A stretch of 64,000 nucleotides of DNA from Polytrichum commune (taxonomy: Eukaryota > Streptophyta > Polytrichopsida > Polytrichales > Polytrichaceae). The position numbers were made by a program, and so were the translations under genes. Under the pieces are notes generated by a model that saw only the letters and a list, made by a program, of their open reading frames with translations, had not been told where the DNA came from and did no database searches. Numbering within the stretch: the stretch's first letter is position 1; each line of letters starts with the position of its first letter. The stretch spans positions 44,043,180 through 44,107,179 of the forward strand of contig OX485808.1 in assembly GCA_950295325.1 (NCBI GenBank). Reading direction: 5' to 3'. Of this stretch, positions 30,609 to 43,200 are shown one piece after another.

Positions 30609-33600
30609 ATGGACTCCAGGTCGAGAGCACGTGCAAGGCGATCCTCATTTGTGTCCGCTCTTCCATCGCCATATTCTCGACCTTCTCAATTCCGTCATGC
30701 TGGAAGATCCATTCGGTTCCAGGTGCCTCCAAGTAATATAGGCGATCATGTAGAAGGAGAGAGCAGTGCTGTGAATGTTGCTGTGCCAGATCAGCTTGCT
30801 CCCGAGACAATGCCGAATGCACTTGCCCCCAATACACCAGGTACTGTACTCCCTTCCCCTTGTTCCTTTGTCGCTCGGAGGATTCTCTCTTTTGATATGT
30901 TTAAAAAAAAAATTAGATCAGAGCTATTTTAAAAAAAATTAGATCAGAGCATGCTGAAACTAATTACCGAAGCTCCAGCACAAGATGGTTCAGATAAAGA
31001 GACTGGCCAAGAACCACGATACATTGTTGCCTGAGGACTTTTGACAGAGATGAATTGCAGTGTGACGGGAGTAGTTTGCGACGTAATGAGGGATGATGCC
31101 ATAGCCGTCCTGTTCAGAAATGATGCCAGAAATATTGGACAGTGTTCAAAGCATGAGAGAGATTGTAGATCACCGCATCGTTTTATTGAGGTTCTACGAA
31201 AAAGCTTGGACAGTGATGGAATTTGTTCAAAGCATGTGAAGTTGTAGATCATTTAGTCTCATTGGAACGAGTGTTCGCACTATTTGATAACACGCTTAAA
31301 TTTAGTGCTAAAATTGAAATTGAAATTGAAGTAGTTTGCCTAAGCCTGAGTCCCAGGGAATTGTTGGTTGCCACCGCCTCGTTTCATTGAGGTTCTGCGA
31401 AAAGGCTAATTGGACAGTGATCAAATTTGTTCAAACTAGCATGAGCGAAGTTGTAGATCATATAGTCTCACTGGGATAAGTGTTTGCAATACTTGATAAC
31501 ACACCATAGGCCGAAATTGATATTAAAATTGAAGTACTATTCCTAACCCTGATTCTCAGGATATTGTTGGTTGCCACTGCATCGTTTTAGTGAGGTTCTG
31601 CAAGAAGCCTTATAAGAGGTATCGATTTTTGTTGAGAGAGAGAGAGAGAGAGAGAGAGACTAGACCGGACCGCCGCATCGTTTGATTGAGGTTCTGCAAA
31701 AAGGCTTTGGACAGTGATCGAGTTTGTTCAAACTAGCATGACCGAAGATATAGCTCATATGGTCTCACTGAGATACGTGTTCGCACTGCTTGATAACATA
31801 CTATCGGCCGATGTTCTGTTGCGATTCCTCGGGAAGAGTTGGACGGAGCTTCGCACCTGTGATCAATACAAATTGATCTCAGGAGTATGAATTGTGTGCG
31901 CAATACTACTTCTGAGTGAGTCACGTCTATAATAAAAACAGAAAAATTACAAGTCATGTCATTCGGGAACTTCAACATCCATAATAACAGCATGGCTTAG
32001 CTGATGGAGAAGTCCATGCACAAATTTGAGGCGAGTGCAACAGGGTGAATGAGTTAGTACCGACTTACTCTTAGTGTGGATTCTAGCACCATAACCCCTG
32101 AATTTCTAAATCTTCACCTTCACCTTCACTGACCTTGTGAGGGTCTGAGGGGTTAGTAGTTAGTACCTTGGAAATCTCTCTCCAGACAGTGATGGAGAAG
32201 AACACACCTAATCTTTATGTGAACAGAACACTTTCCTAGAGCTTCAAGTAATGAAACGACCATGGGGAAGAATTCTCCGGTCCTTCATTCCAAATCCTCA
32301 TATGACGCCTTTTTGAAAACTACACAATGAACTGATGGAGAATGGACACCCTGTGGCAAATCTTGGAGCAATTCTTGGAGAAATTTGGAGTTGTGTAAGC
32401 AGAAACTTTATTGGGAAAAAGTGGCTATTAAAGCATTATCACAGGACTTGCAATGTTGAGGTGGAATTTTTTTAGGTTTCACCTAGTCGATATGGCGCCA
32501 TGAATCTGTGCAGATTTCCTTCATGGAGATGAGGAGTTGGTGTCTAGGTTAAGTGAAGTCAATAAGTCCTGCTGTCCGGTGTACTAGATTGACTGCAAAG
32601 AGTCGTGCACCGACGCACTTTTCAAAGTCAAAATACTTCTCAGGCTATGTGGAACACGAGTCAAATAACAAAACCGTTTTCATTCATTTAAATCCTGCAC
32701 AACCAGGTAATGTGAGTCGGTTATCAAACGGCGACGATGAAGTTCAAATCCTCAGGCTTTAAAAGGTGCTAAACTGCCTAATCTTTCACTTCAAATCCAC
32801 TGAACATCTATCGAGCGCCACCTGATTCAGCAGAAAAGAGGAGTTCGTAGTTGAAGAGCAGGGAGAATAAATCTGATAAGACCCGTGCACTTCGATTACT
32901 TGTTCGTCTTCAATAAATACTGATGAAGAAGAACAAGAACAAGAAGAAGAGTCCAAAATTTGCATCAACAGTCCCTTAATAGTCCCGGCTAACCTTAACA
33001 TGTCACAAATTCGGACATGTTAAGAGAGAGACAGAGAGAGAGGATCGGATAGGAACAGAGATGGCAATTGACATGGAATTTGTTTGTGTACAAACTGGTT
33101 GGTTACTTTCTGTGTTCCCGTAGCCTCGAGGAATTATTGTTTGAGGTTACTGCAAGAAGTCTCTTGCTATTCTCTATTTTCTGCTGTAACTGATTTGTTG
33201 TACAGATGTTGTGAAGCTTCCCCATTCCTGGCCGGTTTGATCTTTCCTCCTTGCCATAATATTCATCATCAATGTTCTTCTCTGCACTGTGGTTTTATAG
33301 AATTATATAGAATTATATTTTCGATTGGTATGTGTGTGGTACAATCAGTTCAAGAGCAACAACCTTAGCCTCAATACTCACTTTCACACTTTTATCTTCT
33401 ATGCAGATGTGGCTAATGGACTCTCAGCCTCAGAGCGGATACTTCTTCACAAATTGAACAAAGACACCAAAGATCAATCCAGCCAAATTTCAAAACTCAC
33501 CGACCTGTTAGCAGTTGCAGTTCGAGAGAATGTGGCACTTCCTCATTGCACTCAATGGGAGTATGTTAAGGTTTGGCACTTGGCTTATATAACTGGTGTC

Positions 33601-34687
33601 TTTTCATTTATTGTTTTGAATTTTGAATTTGTAAGTTTAGTGGTTTCAAATTAATGATTCTAAACAGTTGAAATTTAACCTGGTAGCGGAGGTTGGCTGG
33701 GATCATTCGGTTTTTCCTTCTTGGGAGGAATCCATCCACAAGTTCCATTCACCCAAGGCAAGAGAGCATTAAAAGGGCCATTTTAGAAGATTTTGGTGTC
33801 CTTGATGATCCAATAGTTTGCAAGCAGTTTGACCAAGCATGGGGACCGCAGTCAAGCATGGAGCCTGGCTTCCAGAGTAGAGTCTCACGAAAGTTTCGAG
33901 ATGCTAGAGGTCACATGACAAGAGTCATGAAGGATGAGTTGTATCGTCTTTTAGAGATTCCCAAGCCCCCTGCCAATGAAACAACTGAAGTAAAGGCTGT
34001 GTGGAGAAACAAACTTGTTGTGATGCAAGAAGGTACAAACGTTCATTCCTCTTATTGATTTAATCTGTTTAAATTCTTGTTATAGTATTTTCCATATTGT
34101 AATTCACCATCAATTGTAGTCTTTTGGCATGCAAAGCTCTGGTTTTCTTGGTTGAGTTCAAAGGTAATTATTGTGGCATGACCTTTGAACACTGACAAAA
34201 TATGAAACGGTGTTTGTTTCAGAGGACAAATGGCGCTACAGTTTGGATTTAGAAGATCCTTACGGATCAGATGCTGTATATGGAGCAATATCAAAAGTGG
34301 TAGTAGGTTCCAAGTATCCCAAGAATGGAGTGGTGAAACTCCTTATGAATCAAGTGGCATTCTTTGTGTATGCGGTAAGTGAATAACACTTAGGCTTGTG
34401 ACGCTTAGCACTTGTCTTATATAGGCTTGTGACGCTTAGCACTTATCTTATGTTTGCATTCACATTTGTGTTTGTGTTTGTCTGGTGTTCTTTTGTAGAT
34501 GGAGTTTGCAATGGCTAACCAAAATTTAAGAGAAGGGGATTACAGGGAGCATGAAGCAGAAATGTTAAAAGTTGAAGAGCATTTGCAGGAGTGTGTTCCA
34601 TTCATGAAACGTGTGAAGATCATTGATTTTCATCTTGCATCACCAGTGAATGGTAGTGAAGCAAGTAGTGATTCTCTTGAGATGTGA
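30609..34687 (+). CDS. five-exon gene of unknown function
   Basis: Exons are 30609-30840, 33407-33570, 33689-34035, 34223-34374 and 34499-34687, with GT-AG borders and matching phases (G|AT, 0, G|AG, 0). The product is about 360 residues. It has an Arg/Ser-rich N-terminus (MDSRSRARARRSS), a short helical stretch (SASERILLHKLNKDTKDQSS), then a compact middle and C-terminal part with RRLAGIIRFFLLGR, KFRDARGHMTRVMKDELYRL, KWRYSLDLEDPYGSDAVYG and a helix ending EHEAEMLKVEEHLQEC. I do not recognise the family. The coherent splicing argues for a real gene, perhaps lineage-specific or derived from a transposon. The 2.6 kb first intron contains tandem repeats. Confidence 0.6.
31174..31820 (+). repeat. 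diverged ~200-bp tandem repeats in intron 1
   Basis: Four units start at about 31176, 31377, 31580 and 31676 with (C/G)(A/C)TCGTTT(T/C)ATTGAGGTTCTG-like sequence. They continue through TTGGACAGTGATC, TTTGTTCAAA, AGTTGTAGATCAT, GTCTCACTGG and TTGATAACAC. The third unit is short and is followed by a (GA)n run at 31634-31659. Confidence 0.75.
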
Positions 34688-34699
34688 CTTTGCATTGCA

Positions 34700-37600
34700 T
34701 TGAACTTCATAGTGAGACTTTGTTTACTCTTGACAAACAACACTTTTTGTAAGACTGTTTTCAGTACGTTTGATCCTGTGCAATCTGATTTGGTTTCCTG
34801 GAAGTTGTGTTTGTATGTGATATGGAGGTGGCTATGGTTTTGAGAAGGGAGTTGTAGCTCTATTTGATGAGGTTTACAATGGAGGTCGTATTTTAGTGAT
34901 GTGGTTGTATGTGTGAATGGTAGAGTGATAATATGCAATGTTGAAATTTGGTGAAATCAGTATGAAAATTTGTAATGCCATTGTAACTATTTAGTGTGTA
35001 ATTCTCATTATTACATTTCTACATATTAGTATTAATTCCTTATTGAATGAGTAATGTCACATTTCTATAAGTTGATATTAATTCCTTTTTGGATGAGTAT
35101 TGTTACATGTCTATAAGTTGATATTAATTCCTTTTTGGATGAGTAATGTTACATTTCTATAAGTTGATATTAATTCCTTTTTGGATGAGTATTGTTACAT
35201 GTCTATAAGTTGATATTAATTCCTTTTTGGATGAGTATTGTTACATGTCTATAAGTTGATATTAATTCCTTTTTGGATGAGTAATGTTACATTTCTATAA
35301 GTTGATATTAATTCCTTGTTGAATGAGTCATGTGAGGTTCATAGATGTGGTATGAATGCAACAAAATAATCGATGATTTTGCATTAATGAATCAGTAATG
35401 TGACCAACTTTGTTGTTTCAACATTAACTATGAAATGGCACACCCTTGCACATCAAAGCAGTTGAATTAGTGTTGTATTGATACACCATCGGTATTGTGT
35501 CCACCGGAGTCAGAAATCGAGATGAAGTCTTCTAGCAGCTGAAACCAATGGATAACTCCGTGTAAGCAAGTGCACACCACATGAATTCCAGCTTGAAACC
35601 TGGCTAGAAGGAAGTTGGGAAACCATCAACAACTGGTGAGTATAGGTCAGATCATACAATCAAATGTAACAGACCACGAAATGCATCTGGGGTGAGAAGT
35701 CACAAGGTCCATTCTGTTTTGATTGTAAGTACCGATATGGCGATTTAAGATTAGATCATGGTCAGAGGGGGAGTGATAAAGGCTGTGTGATTAATTGTAT
35801 AGCTCCGCTTCGTGGATGGAAAGAGAAAGTCGGTAAGGTTGTGTTGTTTGTAAACCTATTGATGTTGAGAACAACCAAAAATGTCTGTGAGACTGAGTCT
35901 CTTCTCTCAAGCAAATCCTTCTCGTGACATTTACCATAACCGCAGGCACTGCAGTACTCTCGTTTCTGTTTTGAATTACTTACGGCTAGAGCGATTTAAG
36001 ATCTTAATCAGTCACAGGGAAACATAATGTATTATGTGTCTGTGTATCTCTGGATCTTTGTTGTAGAGCAACCAAATTAACCATTGTTACTCCTGTTTCA
36101 AGCTGTCTTTTGAGCTTGGCGATGACTGGCTTCGGTGCACAGTTTGTTCTGTTATGAATGTAAGCTACACTAGATATGATATTTAGTGTCACTTGCTATT
36201 CAGAGTTACGCATTCCTATAACTTTTTATTATTAATGTATTTTATTACCAAGTAAAGATTTTAATGTTCTATGATGTCCAAACAATCAATTCAACCTTTG
36301 TTGGTTAAAAAAATGAGATGTACAGTAAACAATTATGGCATTGCATATTTTTAAATACTAAGTAACACTAAATATCATATACAGTGTAGTACATTGTGGT
36401 TAGCCATGGGGGGGGAGATAATAAAGAGGTTGTAGTTTATTTGTTTTCCTTAGTAGGAAAGCTAGAACTTTTAAGTGGCAGAATACAAAGGTTGCAATGT
36501 GATTAAACGTCATCTTTTGTAAGTTACCAAAAATCATGGAAGATTGAAAATTGAGTTGGTCATGATTTTGGCCATTGAATTGAGACCATGCACTAGTAGA
36601 AGCAGGACTTTCAACTGGGTTACCAAAAAATCATATTAATTGAGCTTGTGCCAAAAATTGTATCCAAAATTTAGTAATTTTCTAATAATGGAGGTGTCAA
36701 AAGATAATTCAACCCTTTCAGCACCAAACATCAATTTCAATTTTCCAGAGACACTTTTGTTGAGATAGAGAGAGGTAGTGAGCAAAAATATACTGCTATA
36801 TATTATAAACACATATTCATGGGGAGCACAAACCCCTAAAATAAAAATTGGAAAGGGCAAATGTTGTCACCCTTCCAATTACCTTCATCAAAGACTAAGC
36901 AGATTCAATAAGAATGTTAGCTACTAAAGAGAACTCCTAATTGTTGCGGCCCTCAATCCAATGGTAAGAATTCCAACATCATCGATGTGATGAAAGAGCC
37001 GCATGAAGAGGAATCTAGTTGTATCATTTGTGTTAGAATTGCTAGAAGTTTCCAAGTCTTTCAAATGTCATTTCTAATCCATGCATACTCCCTAGGTAAT
37101 TAAAGGTATCATGAAATGGCTAGTCTCCTTAAGAAATGGCTACAAAGATCATAAGGTAAGGAGACGTTGTCAAAATCCACAAGATATCCTTCCTACTAAT
37201 TCTTCAAATTATACAAGATCATTGGTTCAAGATACAAGAACAAAGATCACCAAAATATGCAGATCTATAACCTTACTAAACACAATGACTAAATATAGAT
37301 TGCTTGCAAACATGCACAAACATTTTTTGATTGTCAAGGGCATATCAAGTTGAAAGTAGAAGAGAGTGTGACCAATCAATCGCCTGCAAGAAATATAAAA
37401 TGACATCATAACATAAACAAAGTAGCATCTTCATTTATACAGCTGACAATGAATACCCTACTAGAATCATAGTCAAAACACAAAAATCGTTGACCTAAGA
37501 TAATGATAACACACTTCTCACATCAATGGGTTAGCTATTGCTAGTCAGTTTCAAAATTCCACAAAGAGATTGACAACCCAAATGCAGCTCTAAATTTTTT

Positions 37601-37869
37601 GAAGAAGGTTCAGCGGATATTTACAAACTCCACTCTCCAAAGCTTTGATAATAGAAATAGACCCACATTTCAATGAGGCCACTATGTTTGGGAACATATC
37701 CAAGATTGGGGCATAGCAATTTGGAAATGTAATTCTTGAGTGTGTTTGAAGCAACTCTTGCTACGTACCCTTACACAACATATGGCATGCTTAACCTTCA
37801 ACATGTTGTCTACAAAGAACTTGATTGCTTGATCCTTATTTGCTAGAAACTGGAGAGCATGTCCACGAC
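34700..37869. other. gene-poor AT-rich spacer
   Basis: No gene is supported. It contains the minisatellite at 35010-35330. A purine-rich tract, CAGAGGGGGAG at 35764-35774 followed by TGATAAAGG, resembles the primer-tract/LTR junction of a retroelement, but no LTR pair or coding remnant was found. Confidence 0.4.
35010..35330 (+). repeat. 47-bp minisatellite, about 7 copies
   Basis: The unit contains CTATAAGTTGATATTAATTC, then CTTTTTGGATGAGTAATGTTACATTT. Two sub-types alternate (TATTGTTACATGT and TAATGTTACATTT). The outer copies are more diverged. Confidence 0.85.
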
Positions 37870-37872
37870 TTA

Positions 37873-38408
37873 GGGCCGCTTTACACCTAGAGGTCGGGCC
37901 AATTCGTTGTGTAATAGGCTTGAAATCCTCACTTGTGATTAATCAAAAGGTTGATATCGACCCAACCCTTGTACACCTATAGGCCGGGGCGATTTGGTGG
38001 TATGAATTTTTTAATCAAAAAATGCATGATCTGACATGGCCCGAGCTCGTTGAATTGGGTGCACTCAAAATGGAGGGCCAAATCTTGGCCTCGGGGCCAA
38101 TGTCAAGTTTCAATAAAAAAAATTAAAAAATTAAATCAAATATAATTTTTTGGGTGAACCAAATCCATTGGATTATGTGGAAATCTGAACGGCTCTATGC
38201 TAGATTATGCTAGATCCGTTGGATTATGCTATTTTTATTGAATCGGCATGGCTTCTTGGCCCCAAGGCCTTTACATATGAAAAAATTGGCCCCGTCATGA
38301 TCTTATTGTAATGTGTAGTTGAGGTTGGCCTCCAACCCAAAAGGGGCTGAAATTTCATACAATCGGCCTCAAGGGGAATTGGCCCGGCCTCTAGGTGTAA
38401 AGCGGCCC
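37873..38408. mobile_element. Tourist-like MITE (PIF/Harbinger type)
   Basis: This 536-bp element has 33-bp terminal inverted repeats with one mismatch (starting GGGCCGCTTTACACCTAGAG) and is flanked by TTA on both sides (37870-37872 and 38409-38411). A 3-bp TTA duplication is typical of Harbinger-driven MITEs. It contains no coding frame. An internal degenerate copy of the end motif (CACCTATAGGCCGGGGCGAT) lies at about 37976. It could be mobilised by a Harbinger nuclease such as the one at 27.0 kb, but the ends of that element are not known. Confidence 0.85.
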
Positions 38409-38537
38409 TTAGTTTTGAGATTTTTCTAACCCCAATCTAAATTTCCACAACACCTAGTATTTCTCCTTAACCCGGATTGAAAGCTAGCATGAGTTCCATT
38501 CATAGCAAGAACCCATCCTGCCAACCCTAGCAAACAA

Positions 38538-40250
38538 TGAGACAAACCCTTTCTGAAACTAAGTTCAAGGCAACCAAAACCCCAACTAAGTGTAATATTG
38601 CACCTTCCCTTAAATTGCATAACTACATACTGCATGACAGCCAAGAAAGATTTAAAGCTGAAAGAGGAACATCTAGGCAACTTCAACTCCTCATTGCAGC
38701 ATTAGAAGATGCTAGACTTACGAACCAAGATATATACATCCTCTATATCGACTTCAAAAATGCTTTCGGCTCCATTGACCATGCAAGACTTTTAGCCATA
38801 ATGAAGGGCCTGGGCTATCCAACTGACGTCATAAACCTCGTCGGGAATATATACTCACAAGCATCTACCATATTTACGGGAGAACACTTTGGTAAAACCC
38901 TACCTATCCCCATTCAAAAAGGTACAATACAAGGAGACACTCTCAGCCCATACTTATTTATAATATTTTTAGAACCCCTCCTTAGATGGCTACACCAAGG
39001 TGATAATGGATACACCTTCGGAACATCTAAAGAAAAAATTACATCCGCAACATATGCAGATGACTTGGCAGCTATTGCTAACAAACTAAAATCATTACAA
39101 GTACAACTAAATAAATTAGACAAATTCTGTGGATGGGTATGAATGGACCTCGGAATACCCAAATGCGCAATGACCGGATGTTCTAATAAATCAAAAATGA
39201 ATCCCATAACATTCAAAGCCTTGATCCAATCTACTAATATAAATTATAGAAACCAACCAATTCCAGTTTTAAACCAACACGAACCATACACTTATCTTAG
39301 AATAAACCTCGCACCTTCACTTAAATGGAAAACACAAATAAACACCACTACAGTAAAAACCATCAAATAATGTCAAGCCCTCGTAGCATGCCCAGTCACC
39401 ATGAAGCAAAAAATCAACATGGCAAACACAGTCATACATGCTGGAATAGCCTATAGCTTTTACGCAGTACCATACTCTATTCCGGCCATCAAAAAACTCG
39501 ACAAAAATATTATAGCACTTCACAAGACAATATGCGGATTACCGAAATGTACATCTAATATTGCTACACAGCTTCCACATGATCTATTCGGAATTGAAGC
39601 ATTCTCACTACAAAATGCCTACCCGCGCTGTATTGGAGAACAACAACAAAACGCCCTCAATGACAAAGGTAGACTTGGCAAAATCTATTATGGATTGACA
39701 CAATTTATGCTAGCTAAATTTGGAGGCTCCAAAAAAATATCCCGCATTAAATACTACCACTGCGTTAGATCACCTATCACCAGAACGTTATTCCTACTCA
39801 AACAAGAAGTTGGAGTCCACCTAAAAAATACAATAGAGACATTTCTATTAAATCCGTCCCCACTCGAAACCGCATGGTTGAAAGAAGCACAAAACCTACA
39901 GGGCCTAAATCCCAACACTTCACTTAAACTATTACAAAAACTTCTATTGCATAATATAATAAAATTAGAACAAATAACCATGCCCAACAGTGTCACCTTA
40001 ATGAACCCAGATGACTTTAAAATATACCACTCCAACCCTACAAAACTCATAAAGAGTGCATTAAACATCGCAAACCAATTATTCTGCCACCCTTCCTGTC
40101 ACCGAGAATGTCCACTCCCATGCCCAAACCACTATCCTCCACGAACCCTGTGGGAACACGCGAACACCAAAATATCCGGATTGGCATGTTTTAAGTGCCT
40201 AATCCGGTTTTGTCCGGATGACCCTAGTATCGTCCAGGGATTCTGTGAAG
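38538..40250 (+). pseudogene. LINE reverse transcriptase part
   Basis: One frame runs from 38538 with the RT fingers/palm (DFKNAFGSID about residue 72; YADD about residue 177) to a TGA at 39140-39142, then to a TAA at 39368-39370, then on to about 40,255. Both stops fit a transition (TGG to TGA, CAA to TAA), since the sequence around them (GWV*MDLGIPKCAMTG) follows the family pattern. The N-terminal edge near 38.5 kb lacks recognisable RT motifs, so the copy is 5'-truncated just beyond the MITE. The last codons before 40,255 belong to the inserted element. Confidence 0.7.
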
Positions 40251-43200
40251 TGTAGGAGGTCTAGAACTCTCCGTACCTGCTTATTTCCTCTTCCTTAGCC
40301 AAATTTCCGGAGACCCTAGTTTCCGGACTTTGGGTTTTTATGGACACTCTTAGCCTTTTTCCGGAGTGTGCCTTTCTGGATTGTACCTCTAGGTCCTAAT
40401 TATAATGCTTACTCACCCCTCTACGCCTACCCTCTAGAATAAGATTAGAATCCGGAAACTCCCTCACAACCAATCCGGATTGATCAGGTCCGTCCTGGCA
40501 GGTCACGCAGAGAGATCCGGATTGTTTCTTGGGACCATAGTGACCAGAGGAGTCCGGATTCCGACCGGAGATCTGACTCGACGGGATGAGTAGGTGACCC
40601 GTACCACTTTCCGGATTGTCCCGTTCACCAGTGATGATACCTCTTCGGAAGATCAGTTAAGTCCGGATCCCTTCCGGTCCTTTGCCTAATCTCTCCCACG
40701 GCTGTCTCACCGGGATGTTACCCAGACACCCGGAACAATGAGGATCTCTCCCTACTGCACCTCGGAGGTGGCCTCCAATCCGGAATCCTTACTGATCCGG
40801 ACCTCTCCTTCTCCGTCCGACGGATCTGTCCGGCTACCTCTACCTTGGATTCTACTCAATCTGAGCTAACTGGGCGATCCGTACCACCAATCCGGATAGG
40901 TCCGTCTAAGGACGGTGGGACCTCTTCAGAAGATCAGATTGGCGTAAGTCCGGATCCCTTCCGGATCTCACCCAATCTTCCCAGCGGCTATCCCACCTAG
41001 ACGTTACCCAACCCACCGGATTAGTGAGGTTTCCCTCCCACTACACTTAGAGAGGATCTACAAGGCGATAACCAGATCTGATCCGGGTCTCTTCTCTCAT
41101 GTTCTATCCGGAACTCCTATCCCTCATGCTCTCTTTCTTTCTTCCACTAACAATCTCCGGATCATTTACGCAAACATCAAACAAGAGAAGTCAAGGACTG
41201 AGAAGCAAAGACATTTATTCAGAATAGGAGTAATCGCAATACAACAATTGAGAAGGAACCCTTCTCAAGCTCCTTATTCAGCCTTAAGTAGAGGCTCAAA
41301 AATCCCTAACTGAGGGCGGCGGCCCAAGCGGCCGCCGCTCAAGAAAAACCCTAACCACACGCGGTCTCCCGGATTTCCCGGATCCAGATCCGGGTTTTCC
41401 GCTGACACTTCCAAGGGAAAATTTTATTACTCGTCTTCAAAAACTCCTAAGTCCTACCTGCCTATCTCTATTCTGCCTAACTAATCTAGCTACTCTCCTA
41501 ACTAAGAAGACCGGTGCTTCTTCGGAGCCGATCCCTCCTTTGAGTGACTCCCTAACCCGCTGACGGCGGATGAGCCCCCTACCGGCGATGCCTTCTCCAG
41601 CCGCGTGAGCATCCTCCTCATGTTCGGAGACGGAGCAACCTCATCCTCCAAATCCGCTACCCTCTCGGTCCGTGGGGTAGCGGTCCCTGGTGTTCCGGAG
41701 ACTGTCCCTGGGGTTCCAGAAGCTGTCCCCATCCGGATGCTTCGGACTGGAGAAGGATCGCTTCCGGTGCCCTGCTCCGGATTCCGTCCGCCCGAGAGCG
41801 AAGCCGTCCGCGGATCCCTGTTGGAGGCCGCCCTTGAGGGTGGCGGAGGAAAGGGACTCACCATTTGGCAGTCCCGTGGAGACGATGGCGAGGCGTGGGT
41901 CATAGGGGCCTTGCCCCTACTCGGAGTTGCCTCCCGATCAGAAGTCTGGTGCCGGATCGGCGTCCTAGCCCTATCCGGAGTCCGGGACCTATCTGGGTTC
42001 CGCGGAACAGGGGACTGGCCCCTTCCGGATCGGACCGACCCGGTGCTCTTCCGCCTCACCTGGGGAGAACGGACCCTTTCCTGAGCCCCTCTAGAACTAC
42101 CAGGCCGAGAGCCGCCTCCCTGCTGGCTGGGTCCTGTAGAGGACGGCGGATTCTAAACCAGGGCTACTTCACCAACCACCTCGTAAAGGGTTCCGGTTGG
42201 TGACCCTGGCGGACCCGGATAGAGCACCCTCCGGGGTGTTCCGCTTGGCGGGACCACCCTCTGGATTTCCGCCAGGAGATCCTTCATCGTCCGTGAATAC
42301 TTCACGAGGATGGGGAGGGTCTGCCTGGCGGAAGCGGGTTCTCCGGACTCCATCATCCGGTCGTAGAGATGCGCCTTGTTGACGATCTCCGCCGGATGAC
42401 CCACCAGCTCCCGGATCTGGTTGAAGAGCACTGCTTGCTCCGCATGGTACTTCCGGATCTCCTCGCTCTTCTGACTCAGCTCCTGAGTCATGGCCGCTAC
42501 CTGTGCGGTGAGGTGGGCGTTCTCCGTCTTGGCCTATTCCAGCTCCTTCCGGTCTGCCCTCTTTGCCAACTCCCGGAGAATGTTTCCGGGTCCGTAGTCG
42601 TCCAGAGCATGGTTCGCCCCCCTGACGATGTGCTCCAGCTGGTAATACTGGGTCTTGAGGTCCTCCATCCCCTCCTGGAACCGTTTGAACGGATTCTCCG
42701 GAAAGTCCCAAGCGGATAGATCCACGTTTCGCCATGGGGTCTCCCGGCTGGGTCCGGCTTCCAGATGTTGGTGAGGGGGAGGAGGAGAGAGTGGCCTCGA
42801 GACGGTTGGCGGCGGGCTTCCGGGTGACGAGGGAGGTGCTTCCGGAAGAATAGGGTCGCTGGAGGTCTCCGTCTCGACATCTCCGGCTTCCGGAAGCAGC
42901 TTGTAGGTGACCTCGTCCACCGCTATCGTGAGCAGGTCCTCCTCCTCGGCCGTGATGCAGTCGAAATGCTGGTAGAGATGCAAAATGAAGGGGGAGAGGA
43001 AGGAGGGTTTCCGGCCAATATGGGGGAGGGCCCGCCCCACTACTTCCTGGATAATTAGCCCCCAATTCACAGGCCGGACTCCGGACATGGCACCGAACAG
43101 CGTGTTCGCCATGGTAAGGCTAATCCGCTTCGGCTTGTCCGGGTTAAGGATAGGCAGGAGGAATTCCAACACCCTCCTCTCTCTCAGGTTCCGGCAGTTC

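Noticed and set aside
35764-36200. Retroelement 3' LTR after a purine tract
   Set aside because: Only a short purine-rich tract followed by TG was seen. No matching LTR, coding remnant or target duplication.
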